Assembly: GCA_948146395.1 (NCBI GenBank)
Contig: OX411551.1
Coordinates: 61,404,154 to 61,468,153 of the forward strand
Length of the DNA stretch: 64,000 nucleotides
Direction: 5' to 3'
From: Fragum whitleyi
Taxonomy: Eukaryota; Mollusca; Bivalvia; Cardiida; Cardiidae
Every line of letters begins with the position of its first letter. Positions within the stretch are counted from its first letter, which is position 1. Shown in pieces: positions 1 through 10,965 of the stretch. The notes beneath the pieces were generated by a model. The model was not told the origin of the DNA. It saw only the letters and a list, made by a program, of their open reading frames with translations, and did no database searches. Both the position numbers and the translations under genes were made by a program.

Positions 1-278
1 GTGATTTGATTGTTTGTTGGAATGGGGTTTTACGCCGCTTTCACAATTTTTCAGCTATATAGCGGCGGCTTGAGAACCTAACAATAGATTCCTGTTAATT
101 CTTACACCAGAACTACCATTACACCCTTTCCTAGCCTCCAGCTGCTAACCGACATAAGTCTACGATTAATCGACCCATTGGTGAGAGACAAATATTAGTA
201 AAGAATGAGTGCCGCCGTCGGGGATCGAACCCAGGACTTCAGGATTGACAGTCCGGCGCGCTACCAAAAGTGGGGATG
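1..278 (-). mobile_element. tRNA-derived SINE, V-SINE/RUDI-like, copy A
   Basis: Read on the minus strand, this begins with a degraded tRNA-like head (B-box-like GGTTCGATCCC at about 212-222), continues through a body shared with 10670-10951 and 36229-36436, and ends in the core GAAAGCGGCGTAAAAC near 28-43. The tRNA head plus a conserved 3' core matches the V-SINE type described in molluscs as RUDI; that family name is from memory. The 3' tail runs off or stops at the left window edge. Confidence 0.7.
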
Positions 279-796
279 AGCAGTAGCTGTTGTTGGTCGG
301 CTAAAAAGAAATGTTGTGTAATGTTATTTTGAGAAATATAGATAGCTTTGGATAGATGCACCAGGCGGCGCGATATGCAGATCGAACTTTTATTTTATCG
401 GATAAGGCGGTAGTTTAAGTATGTTCAAAATTGACCACTTATTTTTGGTCCAATGTAAGTTTCACGTAAGTTCAGATAACGTGTATTTGTAATATAAAGG
501 GAGATCATTATTGCCGTGTAAATATCTATCGGATTAAAGTAACCTCCCTTTGTTCCATCCCTTTGTAAAGATAACTTTGATGGGCCATCAAAAATCGTAA
601 CTACAGCTTGAAACTCATTCAAGCTATATTTTCGATGTTTTGATTATACAACAGCATATTAATTACCCAAATAATCCAAAGAGAACAGGTGAATGCGGGG
701 CATTTGCCTTTTCTGGCCCTATCCCGTCCTCTCACAAAATATTGCTCTTGTTATCACCTTATATAACGGTCGCCTTCTTTGTGCAGTTGAATCTTA
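279..796. other. intergenic, no gene recognised
   Basis: AT-rich sequence with only short open frames lacking domain signatures or splice context. I see no repeat family that I can place here. Confidence 0.5.
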
Positions 797-959
797 AGGT
801 AGTAGACCCATAATACTTCCTCAACATTTCGATACTTATGGCCTTTCACAATGTTAACCGAGGTTTCCTAATGAAATCATTAAGAAACCTCGGTTAATCT
901 GTTGAAGATCATGACTTCCGAAACGTTAGGGAACTATTACGGGTCCACTACCTAAAAAT
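797..959. mobile_element. palindromic MITE, hairpin family with AACCTCGGTTAA core, copy 1
   Basis: A fold-back element: the outer parts (GTAGACCC at about 804, GGGTCCAC at about 941) and the inner core around 856-898 (GTTAACCGAGGTTTCCTAAT and its inverse) are inverted repeats. Related copies lie at 31630-31790 and 49697-49866, with a half copy at 5638-5683. No coding capacity. Confidence 0.7.
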
Positions 960-1214
960 GCTGGTTTCGCCCATGAGGAATGCATCTAATGTACCACATA
1001 TTTGTAGCCTGCAAGAACGTAGTAAGCCTATAAATATCATATTTGATAATTTCACAAGGACAGTAAAATACCATGATTTAAAGGCTCAAACACGTTTATT
1101 AAATGTTTCAAAATAAGTCGCAATCCGTCATTCTTTGTGACAATTCTTAAGAGTTGGTACATTGTACTGTACACTGCGGACACTTTCTTATATAATGAAC
1201 TCAGGACGTGTCAC

Positions 1215-1613
1215 TTATAACGTAAAGGACAAAGTGAAATAGAAACTCATTCCGATCAAAACAATTCTAAACTACTTGCCCAGTGCTCTTTTCTATGCAT
1301 TACGAGAAAATTCGCGTCAATCATAAAAAAACGCCCCGTAATCGTTTAAAAAACTCGATTTTTTACGATTTTATAGGCTGGTGTGGATTTATCAGCGTCT
1401 GGTTGATCACACAATTCTATTTATAGAATGGAATGCTTTTATTATACATGTATGAAGAAAATGGAATGATCGCTATTTTCGTTCAATTTCCATTTGAACG
1501 AAATAAGCGATATCTAATTATTCAATTGATTAAATTCAATACTCGTTCATTCTTTTTCATCCAATTTCGTGGAAAAATCTTTCCCCATGTCAGTTACACG
1601 ATGTTGTTAACTG
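1215..1613. mobile_element. degraded MITE of the CAGTTAAC / GTTAACTG family
   Basis: The right end at 1588-1613 (CACGATGTTGTTAACTG) matches the terminal repeat of the copies at 5000-5436, 21615-21953 and 51095-51498. The left end is decayed. The 110-residue open frame at 1433-1765 overlaps this element and shows no domain, so I do not call it a gene. Confidence 0.6.
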
Positions 1614-2830
1614 TAAGAGTATCCCTGGTCGGTCCAATATGTTTAATTTTATGGATGACTTACGAGAGCCAATATAGAGAGCGATTGACATTTGTTGGCA
1701 AGTTCGATCAGTTCATATCTTTGTTTTCAAATCACCCAGAATCAGTTTCCTTTCGATATCGTTAATAATGCAGAACGTAGACAGACAATAAAGATACTTT
1801 GAACTACTTTTTTTATCATCTTATGAAATTGCCAATTATCAAACAGACGAGCCAGAGTCTAGAATAATGGTAAATACCTATGGGCGGTATCTATGTAAAG
1901 TATTTCATTTTCCGTAGGCGGCCATTATAACATATTTGGTCATAGCTCAGTCCAAGATTTGCGAAAATGGTCAAACCTACATTAAATTGAGGACCATTTA
2001 ATCGCGCGTGAAATGCAATAAAATTTAGTTTGGCATGATCCCTTTTCTCTACGGCTTTTTGGGTCATTTTTGAGATGACCCTAACCACGCAGCAGTTTTA
2101 CCGGCCCCTCAGAAAAACACCAATGTTTAAAAATAACTATTGGACTTGAAAAATGGTTTAAATTCTTTAATTTTTCGATTATATTTCAGCAATAAAAAAG
2201 ATAAATGTTCAAATAATTTTGAATTTAAATAATATTGACAAATCAGAGATCACCTTGAACGATTGTTTATATAGACCGGAATTTGTGGCAGATCGCGGGA
2301 AATTGAATTACTTCACCTATATCTTAATACCACTAAGCACTGGAATTATATCAACGCACTGAACGTCTGTAGGAGAAGAACGTATCTGGTAGAATTGTGG
2401 TGAAAAAATTCATAAATGAAACTACACTTGCAAAAAATATTTTAGTGATAAAATCGGCGATATTAAGACTTGGTTCTCAAAACTTAAACCAAGATGGAAA
2501 ATTAATTTTTAGAACAGAAAAAAACTTTTATTAAGTTGAAAGTAACAATAAGATTCTAAATTATATTCGTTAACTCCTCCAATCTGAAGGTTGTATGCAT
2601 GTACAATAATGATACAAAAGGTGTAGGTGAAACAATAATACAAATGAGACATTGTAAATGCACAATAAATCTTACAATTTAAAGGTACACATCTTCAATG
2701 GCACTAAACAATGATACTAGAAGCTAGAATTTGGGACAACTGTTCAAAAATCATTTACCTTCAATTCCATAATAAAAAGCAAAACTTGAACAATCAATGG
2801 GATGAGTTTTGTTGAAATATCAGTATTAAA
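1614..2830. other. intergenic, no gene recognised
   Basis: AT-rich DNA without a convincing coding frame. Nothing beyond scattered low-complexity A/T runs is visible to me. Confidence 0.5.
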
Positions 2831-3079
2831 ATCAGGGCCCAAGGTTATAAAAGTTTTCTCAGGCTCAGACTCAATTTTCACAAAATTTTGAATTAAAATA
2901 AAAGTAGGAAAATAAAAGATGATATTAATAAGTTGTTATTTATAACAACTTATTAATATCATCTTTTATGTTAATACTTTAAAATGAGTTATAAAAAAGA
3001 ATTACAGCTTTAATCTCAAATTGAAATTTGAGAAAATTTTGAATTGAGCCTGAGAAAAGTTTTATAACCTTGGGCCCAG
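2831..3079. mobile_element. palindromic MITE with GGGCCCAAGGTTATAAAA termini, copy 1
   Basis: Ends are inverted repeats: GGGCCCAAGGTTATAAAAGT on the left, ACTTTTATAACCTTGGGCCC (allowing one indel) on the right, followed inwards by CTCAGGCTCA. The centre (about 2918-2968) is a second palindrome built from AATAAGTTGTTATT and its inverse. A second copy lies at 26522-26756 in intron 1 of the WSC gene. Confidence 0.75.
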
Positions 3080-3131
3080 AAGTCACATTTCCGCCACTTT
3101 TCGTGGAATTTTGCAAGGCCACAATAGAAAT

Positions 3132-3319
3132 AAAGCACAACTCCGTATGTTTTGAAATTGTGAATAGGTCAGATGCTTTGTATATGGATAGACAAGTTAT
3201 TTCATTTAGATTGGATTGCTGCTTTAAAGCACAACTCCGTATGTTTTGAAATTGTGAATAGGTCAGATGCTTTGTATATGGATAGACAAGTTATTTCATT
3301 TAGATTGGATTGCTGCTTT
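3132..3319. repeat. 94-bp direct duplication, two copies
   Basis: The stretch starting AAAGCACAACTCCGTATG at 3132 is repeated without visible difference from 3226, giving two adjacent 94-bp units. The 60-residue open frame across it has no recognisable domain. Confidence 0.85.
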
Positions 3320-4998
3320 TGGTTTTTAAGTGAATAATTGATCTCTGTGCGTGAGCGATGCACTTGTTTCAATCCGTGCCACATGAATATATTTTCAACT
3401 CTAACAATAAGAGTGTGTATCGTGGCATTCTCATGTGAAATCGACTGTGTGTTACTTTTTAGCTAAATCTTCTCTGATAAAAAGTCAAATTAGATTATTC
3501 CATTATTATTTGGCATTATAAGTTGAAGAATTTATGTCCGTTACGGTTCATTGCTCACGCTACACTGAGCGGGACGCAGTAGTCGTGAATGACAAATGAA
3601 TTGGAAACGCAAAGAAGCAATTTGAATCTCATTTCTTTTGGTTGTCCTGTGTTTTAACACTTTTTAACTTTAATCTTTTATGAGCTTTTTATGACTCAAG
3701 CAGTTAAGTAACATAAGACTGCCATAGCTTTAGCGGTACAGACAAAACATTGTGGAAAAGGGTCATTTTGTGTAGAACAAGCAACTGTATGATGGTTAGA
3801 TAAAATTGGCTCATAATTTAAAAAAAGTACTGTCTAAAGTACTACCCAGGTACTCATGAATAGCTTTATTTTGATATATAATATACATGTACATACTGCT
3901 TTTTCTTGGCAAATGAAGTGCCTTTAAAATTTGGTCTCAAACACTTTACATGAGCCTTAAGTGAAAGTTGTATACGCGTGGGTTAGAATTGGCGACTGTC
4001 ATTTAAAGGAGTATTTAAATAACCTACAAATTAAAGATTCATTGTATCACGCTATTTTCAAAATGCAAAGTTGTCTGACGGAAACAATCCTTCAAAAACA
4101 GTCAATTGAACTAGAGTAGGCACTACTTTGTTGTGAGAATGTAAAGTTCCTACTGGATTTTCTACACCTTGTAAAATGAATAGCATTTCATATCATTCCA
4201 TTTATTCAGCAAATCAGGACAACATGTGCTTTTGGCAATTAACAAAAACATGTGGCATAAAAAAATTGGCTTAGTTATTGATACAATATTTGAAGTTTTA
4301 TAAAACAGTTTATGGACTAGAAAGCTAGAATTTTCTTTGAAACATAGTGTTAATTAGTGGTCGTGGGGCGTTAATTATGTTTAAATGTTAGGATTTCGAG
4401 GAAAAGTAAATATATGAAGGTTGCGCTATATCGATAACAAAGATTCTTAATTACCACCTTTCTACTGATCAAATAAATGGTAAATCGATTAAGCAACCGA
4501 ACATTTGTAATTCAATATTTGGAAGGAAAGTAGATCAAGTTTCCAATGATAGAAAGTAGACCAACTTTGTACCCCAAAAAAATGACAATCATATTTTATA
4601 AAGTAGTCCCTCGATAACCGAGTGGTACGTGCGATTGACCTCTGACCTGAAGGTTCTTTTTTTCGAGCCCCCCACAATCCCCGGATTGTTATTTAAATGC
4701 TTATAAAGAATGAGAGAAAAGGTGTTTTCGTTGAATTTTCAAACAATTCATATGAGGCATATAAGATCCGTGACCTCCAGGGTAAGATTCAATTATCGGG
4801 AACAACTGCTTTCTAAAAAGTAATCCATGCTTTTCTTTTTAATTTTCTATCATTGTCAATTATGATTTTGTACTACGTTAAATTGTTATTAGCTTGAAGT
4901 GAACATCAATTTAATGTTTTTTTTGAAATTTGTATTATGGCAACAATATTGTAATATGTTATGCTATTAAAATATAGTTATTACTATTAGAATAATTT
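3320..4998. other. intergenic; one weak tRNA-like trace
   Basis: No gene is visible. Around 4608-4680 the sequence GATAACCGAGTGGTACGTGC, followed 40 bp later by TTCGAGCCCCCC, resembles a decayed tRNA-type A and B box pair, possibly a SINE head. I see no body or tail that would establish it. Confidence 0.4.
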
Positions 4999-4999
4999 A

Positions 5000-5436
5000 C
5001 AGTTAACAACATCGTGAAATTGACAAGGTGGATGATTTTGGAATGATTTAAGAATGAAATTGAATGAGTGTATGGAGCGACTTTTGAGTGAATTTAATTG
5101 GGGGTAATCCATTATCGCAAATTTTGTTCAGGATGAACGAAATTTGTGAATTAGATTACCTTCCTTTAATAAAAAATGCATTCAAGTTCTATACGTAGCT
5201 TCCTATTTCTTCAAGAACCTGTGATACGCTAACAATTTGAAATATGTCAGTGAAATCGCGATTTTTCTCTATCAAGATTTATTTTGAATGACGTTTTTGA
5301 TTCCATATTTTTGTATGGGTTCGAGCGTTTTTGAATAATTTTAGTGAGTGTTTCGAATGAATGATAAGAGCGCTGCGTGAGCGATTTAGAATGGTTTTGA
5401 TTGAGATGAATGTCAATTTCACAATGTAACTAACTG
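5000..5436. mobile_element. MITE of the CAGTTAAC family, copy 1, TA flanks
   Basis: Terminal inverted repeat CAGTTAACAACATCGTGAAA on the left and, inverted, TTTCACAATGTAACTAACTG on the right, flanked by TA on both sides. An inner inverted repeat, GTAATCCATTATCGCAAA against GGTAATCTAATTCAC, makes it doubly palindromic. TA flanks fit a Tc1/mariner-type non-autonomous element, but no transposase is present. Confidence 0.8.
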
Positions 5437-6726
5437 TATTACCAGCCCTAATCAACCCAGAAGCAACATCTATTAGTATTGGACAATTGGACAATTGTTC
5501 AGAAGTTTGACCTTGGTGTTTGCCGTCGACCTTGCTCAAGGACACTGAACTTAACATTTAAATATATACATGTATCTTGACGAGAGAAATATTCGTACCA
5601 AACTTCACCATTTTAACTTGGTTAGTGTTGGGGTATGAATTCCGAAATGTTGCGGATCTATTACGGGTCCACTACCTTAAGTTTAAAATAAGTAAGGTAC
5701 ACTACTCTAGTTTTACTATTTAACCCTAACCAATTACCCCCGCCCCCATTCCCAAAAATCATGGGACAGTGAGAGGAATATAAGCTGATTAGAAATTATA
5801 CTTTATCGAGTGGAATTGCTTGCTAATTCCAGATTTCTTCAGATCAGTGGGACGGGAGCCAGTCTAAAACTCGTCGTGCAAAATGAGAAACGGCGGGATA
5901 ATATTTCTGCCTTAGTCAATGCTAATCAGGCGGCATAGACTTTCCGACTAAAAATTACCACTAACTACTGTTTCCTAAAACCAAAAAGGTTTACCCGCTC
6001 AGCACAATCTTCATCGTTGGATGACGAAAGCCTCGTAACTTCAGTTTTTCCAAGCTGATTTTACTAGGGTTTGGTTACTCACCGACGACTAAACGGTTCA
6101 ACTTTATATTGTCGTCTATCTATAAAAGTGAGTAAATATCAACAAATGCTGATTTACCTTCACCTTAAATGAAACGACCCATGGCTTAGACTCCGCCCTG
6201 CCAGGGCAAAAATCATTGATAATACTTTCCCTGTGCCGAGTTAAAGGTTTTTTGTTATTATATCTAATACGAGAGGCACCAAATGTCAATTATTTTAATC
6301 AAACAAAACAAGTTCTAAATCAATGCTTGAAAAAAAAAAACTTCTCATTTTTCTGACGGAATGGCGTGGCAAGAGCAATTCCGTGCGTTCATTTACCAAT
6401 GAATCAATTGAGAATTCAATACATTGTGCCATACAGATAAACACGTTTTAGGTAATCAATGAATGCTAATTAAAACGTATTTATTTTACATCGATTCGTG
6501 AACAGGTCTATTTAATGCAAGCAAGATTTTCGTAAGTTTCAAAACCTTTTATATAAAGTACTTTTTTGCGGAGTTACGATGGTATTGAAATGGATTTTGG
6601 ACAGAAATTGAACAATCTTGCGCCCGGGATACAGCAAATGCAGAAACATAGAAACAATTCTATGCTTTAGAAAATTTCATGTCTTTTAAGAAATTTAAAG
6701 AATATGAACTTTTTTTTTTAAATTTA
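5437..6726. other. intergenic with a half MITE
   Basis: At 5638-5683 lies half a copy of the AACCTCGG hairpin family (TCCGAAATGTTGCGG, then TATTACGGGTCCACTACC). The remainder contains no supported gene. Confidence 0.5.
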
Positions 6727-8699
6727 CAGTTAATAAAATCGCGAAACCGATTTTCATTTCGATCAAAACTACTTTAAGGCGCATGAAGACATAAAATCTT
6801 TTAATGGAAATTGTATGCATTTTTTTATTAATGGCCCTGTCACACCTCAACGTTTTAGCCAGCGTGTGCCTAACGCGTTTGAGAAAACGACTAAGTCCGC
6901 AAAACGTCGGCATACGCTGACCTACATTTTCTTTTTGTCAATTCACGACGCGCTTGTAGCGTGTTCATAGCGAGTTTGAACGTGTGAGTAACGCGTGAGA
7001 AACGTGTCCAGAACGTGTTGATAGCGTATGTCAGCGTATACCAACGTTCTTTAGCGTGTGTCCAACGTTCTCGTAACGTCCTAAGAACGTGTTTAACGTG
7101 TTTGTAACGCGCTTCTAGCGTGTTATAACGTGTTCGCAGCGTGTTTTGGATGTAAATATAAATTCTGCAAGAAATTACCACTTTAAATTCATTCTTTTAA
7201 TAAAAAAACAGGCCACCGGCCATTACACATATTCAAATTCAAAGTATGTTGGTTCATGTAAAAGAAAAATAGGAAAAGACGAAAAGAAAAATACACTGTC
7301 ACCTGTTACATATGAAAACATGCATATAACAACCTTATAAGATGACAGGCTGATTAAAGCTTCTAGTACTTTTCACTCGAAAAATATTGCGAAAGGGTAA
7401 GGAACTACTTGTCATAATGCACTCCTCTTTTCCTCCATATGCTCTACCATGTAGGATGACTTTCTACAACCTCTCTTAATCTTGAATAGCTAGGCCTATA
7501 TTAAGGGGGAAAAGGTGTACCAAATATCAAACTTGTAGTACATATAATAGAATCAAATATTCTGAACAGAGCAGAATAGAGTAAAACACGTCTTGCATTA
7601 TGTCCACAAGGTACAACGATGTACTTGTCTTTTTGGTATATTGATAATGATAAAATGAGACGAATGAATGTTTGTATTTACGCGAACGTATTGTTATTCT
7701 AACCAAAGAGCAGACGCACTTGTAAAGCTATGAACGCAATGTTTAATACACATTTAGGCTACATTTTCCACCTCGCAATCTAAGAAATTAAGAAAATCCG
7801 TAAAGGATTTATATGGAAGAAATGACAAACAGCTTATAACATAACATAAGTTTTATTTATATGACTTGAACGAAATCGTTCATCGTCAAATAAAGGGAAT
7901 GCTTCTTATAATCGAGTTTTCAAGTCATTCTCAGACTTGGCATGAGGAAACATGCAGATATGAACATGTCAAAAGGGTCATACACACGTACATGCACAAA
8001 TTTATTTATTTACGAGAAGCTGATGGTAGAAATTCAAGACAAACATGCAGCAGAACTTTTATATTTTCATTGAAAACTGAAACGCTGTCATACGCCAGAA
8101 ACACGCTGTGAGCTCGCTGGCAACGCGCTAGACACACGTTCAGTACGCTGAAGACACGCTATGCACACGTTCCCAGTACGCTGGAGACACGCTCGAAGCA
8201 CGTTAAACTTTTTGCGAACGTGTTTCTAGCGTGTCCGTAGCGTAAGTGAACGAGCTCCTAGCGTGTCTCTAGCGTGCTGAGCGTGTTCGGAACGTGTGCG
8301 GAACGTGTGCGGAGCGTGTTCCAACACGTTCGGCACACGCTGAGAAATTTTAAGCATGCACAAAATTTTATGAGATACTCAGCGTATCGCAACGTGTGCC
8401 AACGTGTTACAGCGTGCCGATAGCGTGTGCGGAACGTGTCCATAACGTACCCGACGTGTTCGCAGCGTGTTATAAAAAATCCAACACGTTCCGCACACGC
8501 TGGCTAAAACGTTAAGGTGTGACAGCCCTATAAAGGAAGGTAATAAATATTGCTAATTTTGATCATCTTGAACAAAATTGGCAATATTGGATTACCTCCC
8601 GTTAAATTCATTCAAAACTCGTTCCACACTCTCATTCTATTTCATTTCAAAACCATTCAAATACCACCCAGCTTATCAATTTCACGATGTTCTTAACTG
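6727..8699. mobile_element. CAGTTAAC-family MITE interrupted by a 1.7-kb element
   Basis: The left end (CAGTTAATAAAATCGCGAAA at 6727) and the right end (TTTCACGATGTTCTTAACTG ending at 8699) are the two terminal repeats of one MITE, with TA outside each. Its middle is split by the CG-phased element at 6831-8530. The order of insertion is therefore clear: the MITE came first. Confidence 0.75.
6831..8530. mobile_element. CG-phased terminal-inverted-repeat element, copy 1
   Basis: Termini ATGGCCCTGTCACACCTCAA (left) and, inverted, TAGGGCTGTCACACCTTAAC (right) are inverted repeats, both continuing as CGTTTTAGCCAGCGTGTG. Each arm (6849-7150 and 8082-8525) is packed with variants of AACGTGT/AGCGTGT; successive CG cores are mostly 10 or 11 bp apart. 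The centre (7150-8080) is AT-rich and has no protein signature. TA lies at both edges. Comparison with an uninterrupted MITE (around 5158-5180, inverted) suggests that TA is the target duplication. Non-autonomous. The open frame at 6891-7181 merely reads the repeat. Confidence 0.85.
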
Positions 8700-9765
8700 T
8701 ATATGAGCCTGATTATGACATCTCCAACAATTTGACAATGCGGAAGACGCAAAGATTGAACAGTCTAGCCGTTTACCTACGCTAAACGAATGTCACGATT
8801 TTCAATCGTTCGCATACTTCGTGCATCCTGAACGTACTCTAGTCTTGCGATTGCAAATGTAGGAATCGTGTTAATTTAATTATTTATTTTCATATTCAAT
8901 AGGTTTATCAATCATATTTTGATCTTACAGTCGATAGTGTCATTTATATGCATTAGCGTAATTTACTGGACGCAGTAATTTGAAACGAATTTGAAGATGG
9001 TTTAACATTTCACGATGTTTAACTATAATTTTGATGAATTGCATTGGCAGCTATAAATGAAAATGCGATGTCCATTATCGAGAAGTAGAGCGTTGACTTC
9101 TCGATAGGGAGGTCCTAAGTTCGATTATTATGAGCGCCTACCCATCACTTTATTATAGTGTGCTAGTTTAACGCAACTAAGTGAAATCCTTACCGCATAT
9201 AAGGCATGTGGTTCTCCCTTAGAAAATATCTCAAGTCTAAAGCCTTGTCCGCTCTTTTTTTGACGTCACAATCTATGCGAAACAGTATTGTAGTTGGGTT
9301 TTAGGTTTTTTTTTTTTTTTTTTTTTTTCTTTCTTTTCTTCTTTTTGCAAACATCTGTCTTCTTCTTTGCTTCTTTTTTACATTGGATCCACAGTTTGAC
9401 AAAATTCAGAAGATACGTTGTCAAAACTCCCCATTTGTCCTTGTAATGATAAATGCTATGTCGTTCCGAAAAATGTAGGCTGTAGTAAAAATATTCAAAT
9501 ACAAAACGCATATTCACTCTGCTATATAAATAGATTTTAAGTTTTTTTTCCTAAAACGAATCTTAGTGTTCGCTCAAAAGTGAGCTGTGACTTTTAGTTG
9601 ATTCGGGTTACGGTTGTTTTTTTTAAAATATCGCACGGATCTATTGGACCCATAAAACCGAACGATGATCGCGCGACACAGGCAACGCTCGGTTTTTTGA
9701 GTAACGGCGAGTTACGGGCGCCGCACGGGCTCCGTAAGCCAAATGTAAATTAGGTTTAAAAAACT
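8700..9765. other. intergenic; T-rich tract and repeat fragments
   Basis: 8703-8760 resembles one end of the GAGCCTG MITE family (TGAGCCTGATTATGACATCT). 8993-9030 is a fragment of the CAGTTAAC family. 9306-9350 is a poly-T tract grading into TTCTTTC. No gene is visible; the lysine-rich frame on the minus strand is translation of the T tract. Confidence 0.5.
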
Positions 9766-10059
9766 TTTTTTATTTCCGTTTTTTATTGTCGCTACTGTAG
9801 CACATGCCCATTAGAGCGACGCTCCGAAGACGGTAAGATGTTACGGGGGATAGTGCAAGGATACATCATGCAACTACTGCTGAGATCCGCCATGGTTCTT
9901 TAACGTGCTCGGTGTAAAGCACCGTCTCACGGGGCCTCGGTAACGTCTCATCCGAAAGACAATTAGTTTGTTAGTGTGCCAGCCCGGGTTTGAACCCACA
10001 CCGTCGAACTTCAATGGTTTTGAAGTCCGGTGCTCTACCGACTTAGCTAATCGGGCTGG
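9766..10059 (-). mobile_element. tRNA-derived SINE with conserved central domain, copy A (MetaSINE/Deu-like)
   Basis: On the minus strand the head AGCCCGATTAGCTAAGTCGG (A box) and GGGTTCAAACCCGGGC (B box) is followed by a central domain including CTTTCGGATGAGACGTTACC and GCACGTTAAAGAACCATGG. The same arrangement occurs on the plus strand at 48213-48521. Such a strongly conserved centre is typical of broad animal SINE superfamilies; the exact superfamily name is uncertain. Confidence 0.8.
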
Positions 10060-10272
10060 GTTTTTACCAGCTCTTAATATATAAGCCTGGCTATAATATT
10101 GTCGTTTGATAATTTGCCTGTGTATGGATAATGAGAGATCAAGTTAAGTCCGTTAGGTAATTGATTCATTCAATTAACTCAGCGTTTCGGATCATCTCTT
10201 GCAGTATATATCATGGTGTCATCCTCTCACATATAATAAACTGGCCTGATTTGTGTTGCGTCACAGGTAAAT

Positions 10273-10509
10273 GAGCCTGTGCATGACATTTCCAACAATT
10301 TCACATGTTCATGAAGCAGAAATATTGAGCAACCTGGACAATCACACAGTACATTTACAAGATTACCTGACTATCTAAAAACAATTTGAGACCAATCTAT
10401 CTACAAATTGCACGGTAAAGACCCTGGTCAGACTGTGCGGATGCACAGACTGACAAGAATCTTTGCTTTGCGCACATTTGAAATTGTTGGAAATGTCACA
10501 CACAGGCTC
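10273..10509. mobile_element. MITE, GAGCCTG family, copy 1, 4-bp target duplication AAAT
   Basis: Left terminal repeat GAGCCTGTGCATGACATTTC, right inverse GAAATGTCACACACAGGCTC, continuing inwards as CAACAATTT. AAAT flanks both sides (10269-10272 and 10510-10513). 237 bp, no coding capacity. A second copy (40415-40660) has its own 4-bp duplication, ATAT. Confidence 0.85.
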
Positions 10510-10669
10510 AAATTTAAGAGACTTTTACATTATACAATGACGTTGGTCTCTTCAAATACAGACCCTCAAACGTGAAGCAAAATCTCTGTTTAAAATGCAT
10601 GGTTTTGCTCAATCACCAAATTCGAGCCTAAGTTTGAACAAGTAATTGTCTATAAGGATGTGTTTTCAA

Positions 10670-10951
10670 TTGATTGATTGATTGATTGATTGAATGGAGT
10701 TTAACGCCGCTTTCAACATTATTTCAGTTATATCGCGGCGGCCGGAGCACCTAACAATGGATTCCTGGTATTTCTTTCACCTGTACTACCATTACATCCT
10801 TTCCTAGCCTCCAACTGCTATTTCACATAGGTTTACGATTATCTACCCATTGGTGAGAGACAAACGTCGGAAAGGATATTTGCCGCCACCGGGGATCGAA
10901 CCCACGACTTCCAGATTGGAAGTCTCATGGCTAACCAACTGCGATATGATG
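10670..10951 (-). mobile_element. V-SINE/RUDI-like SINE, copy B, 14-bp target duplication
   Basis: On the minus strand: tRNA-like head (GTTGGTTAGCC, then GGGTTCGATCCCC), body, core GAAAGCGGCGTTAAACTCC and a (AATC)n tail. It is bracketed by an exact 14-bp direct repeat GGATGTGTTTTCAA at 10656-10669 and 10952-10965, the hallmark of LINE-mediated insertion. This is the most complete of the three copies in the window. Confidence 0.88.
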
Positions 10952-10965
10952 GGATGTGTTTTCAA

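Noticed and set aside
1433..1765. 110-codon plus-strand frame
   Set aside because: Overlaps a decayed MITE arm and shows no domain, signal peptide or splice context.
6891..7181. 96-codon minus-strand frame rich in T-R and N-T-L
   Set aside because: Translation of the 10-11 bp phased CG repeat; similar frames occur in every arm of the element.
9266..9517. Lysine-rich minus-strand frame
   Set aside because: Caused by a poly-T tract.
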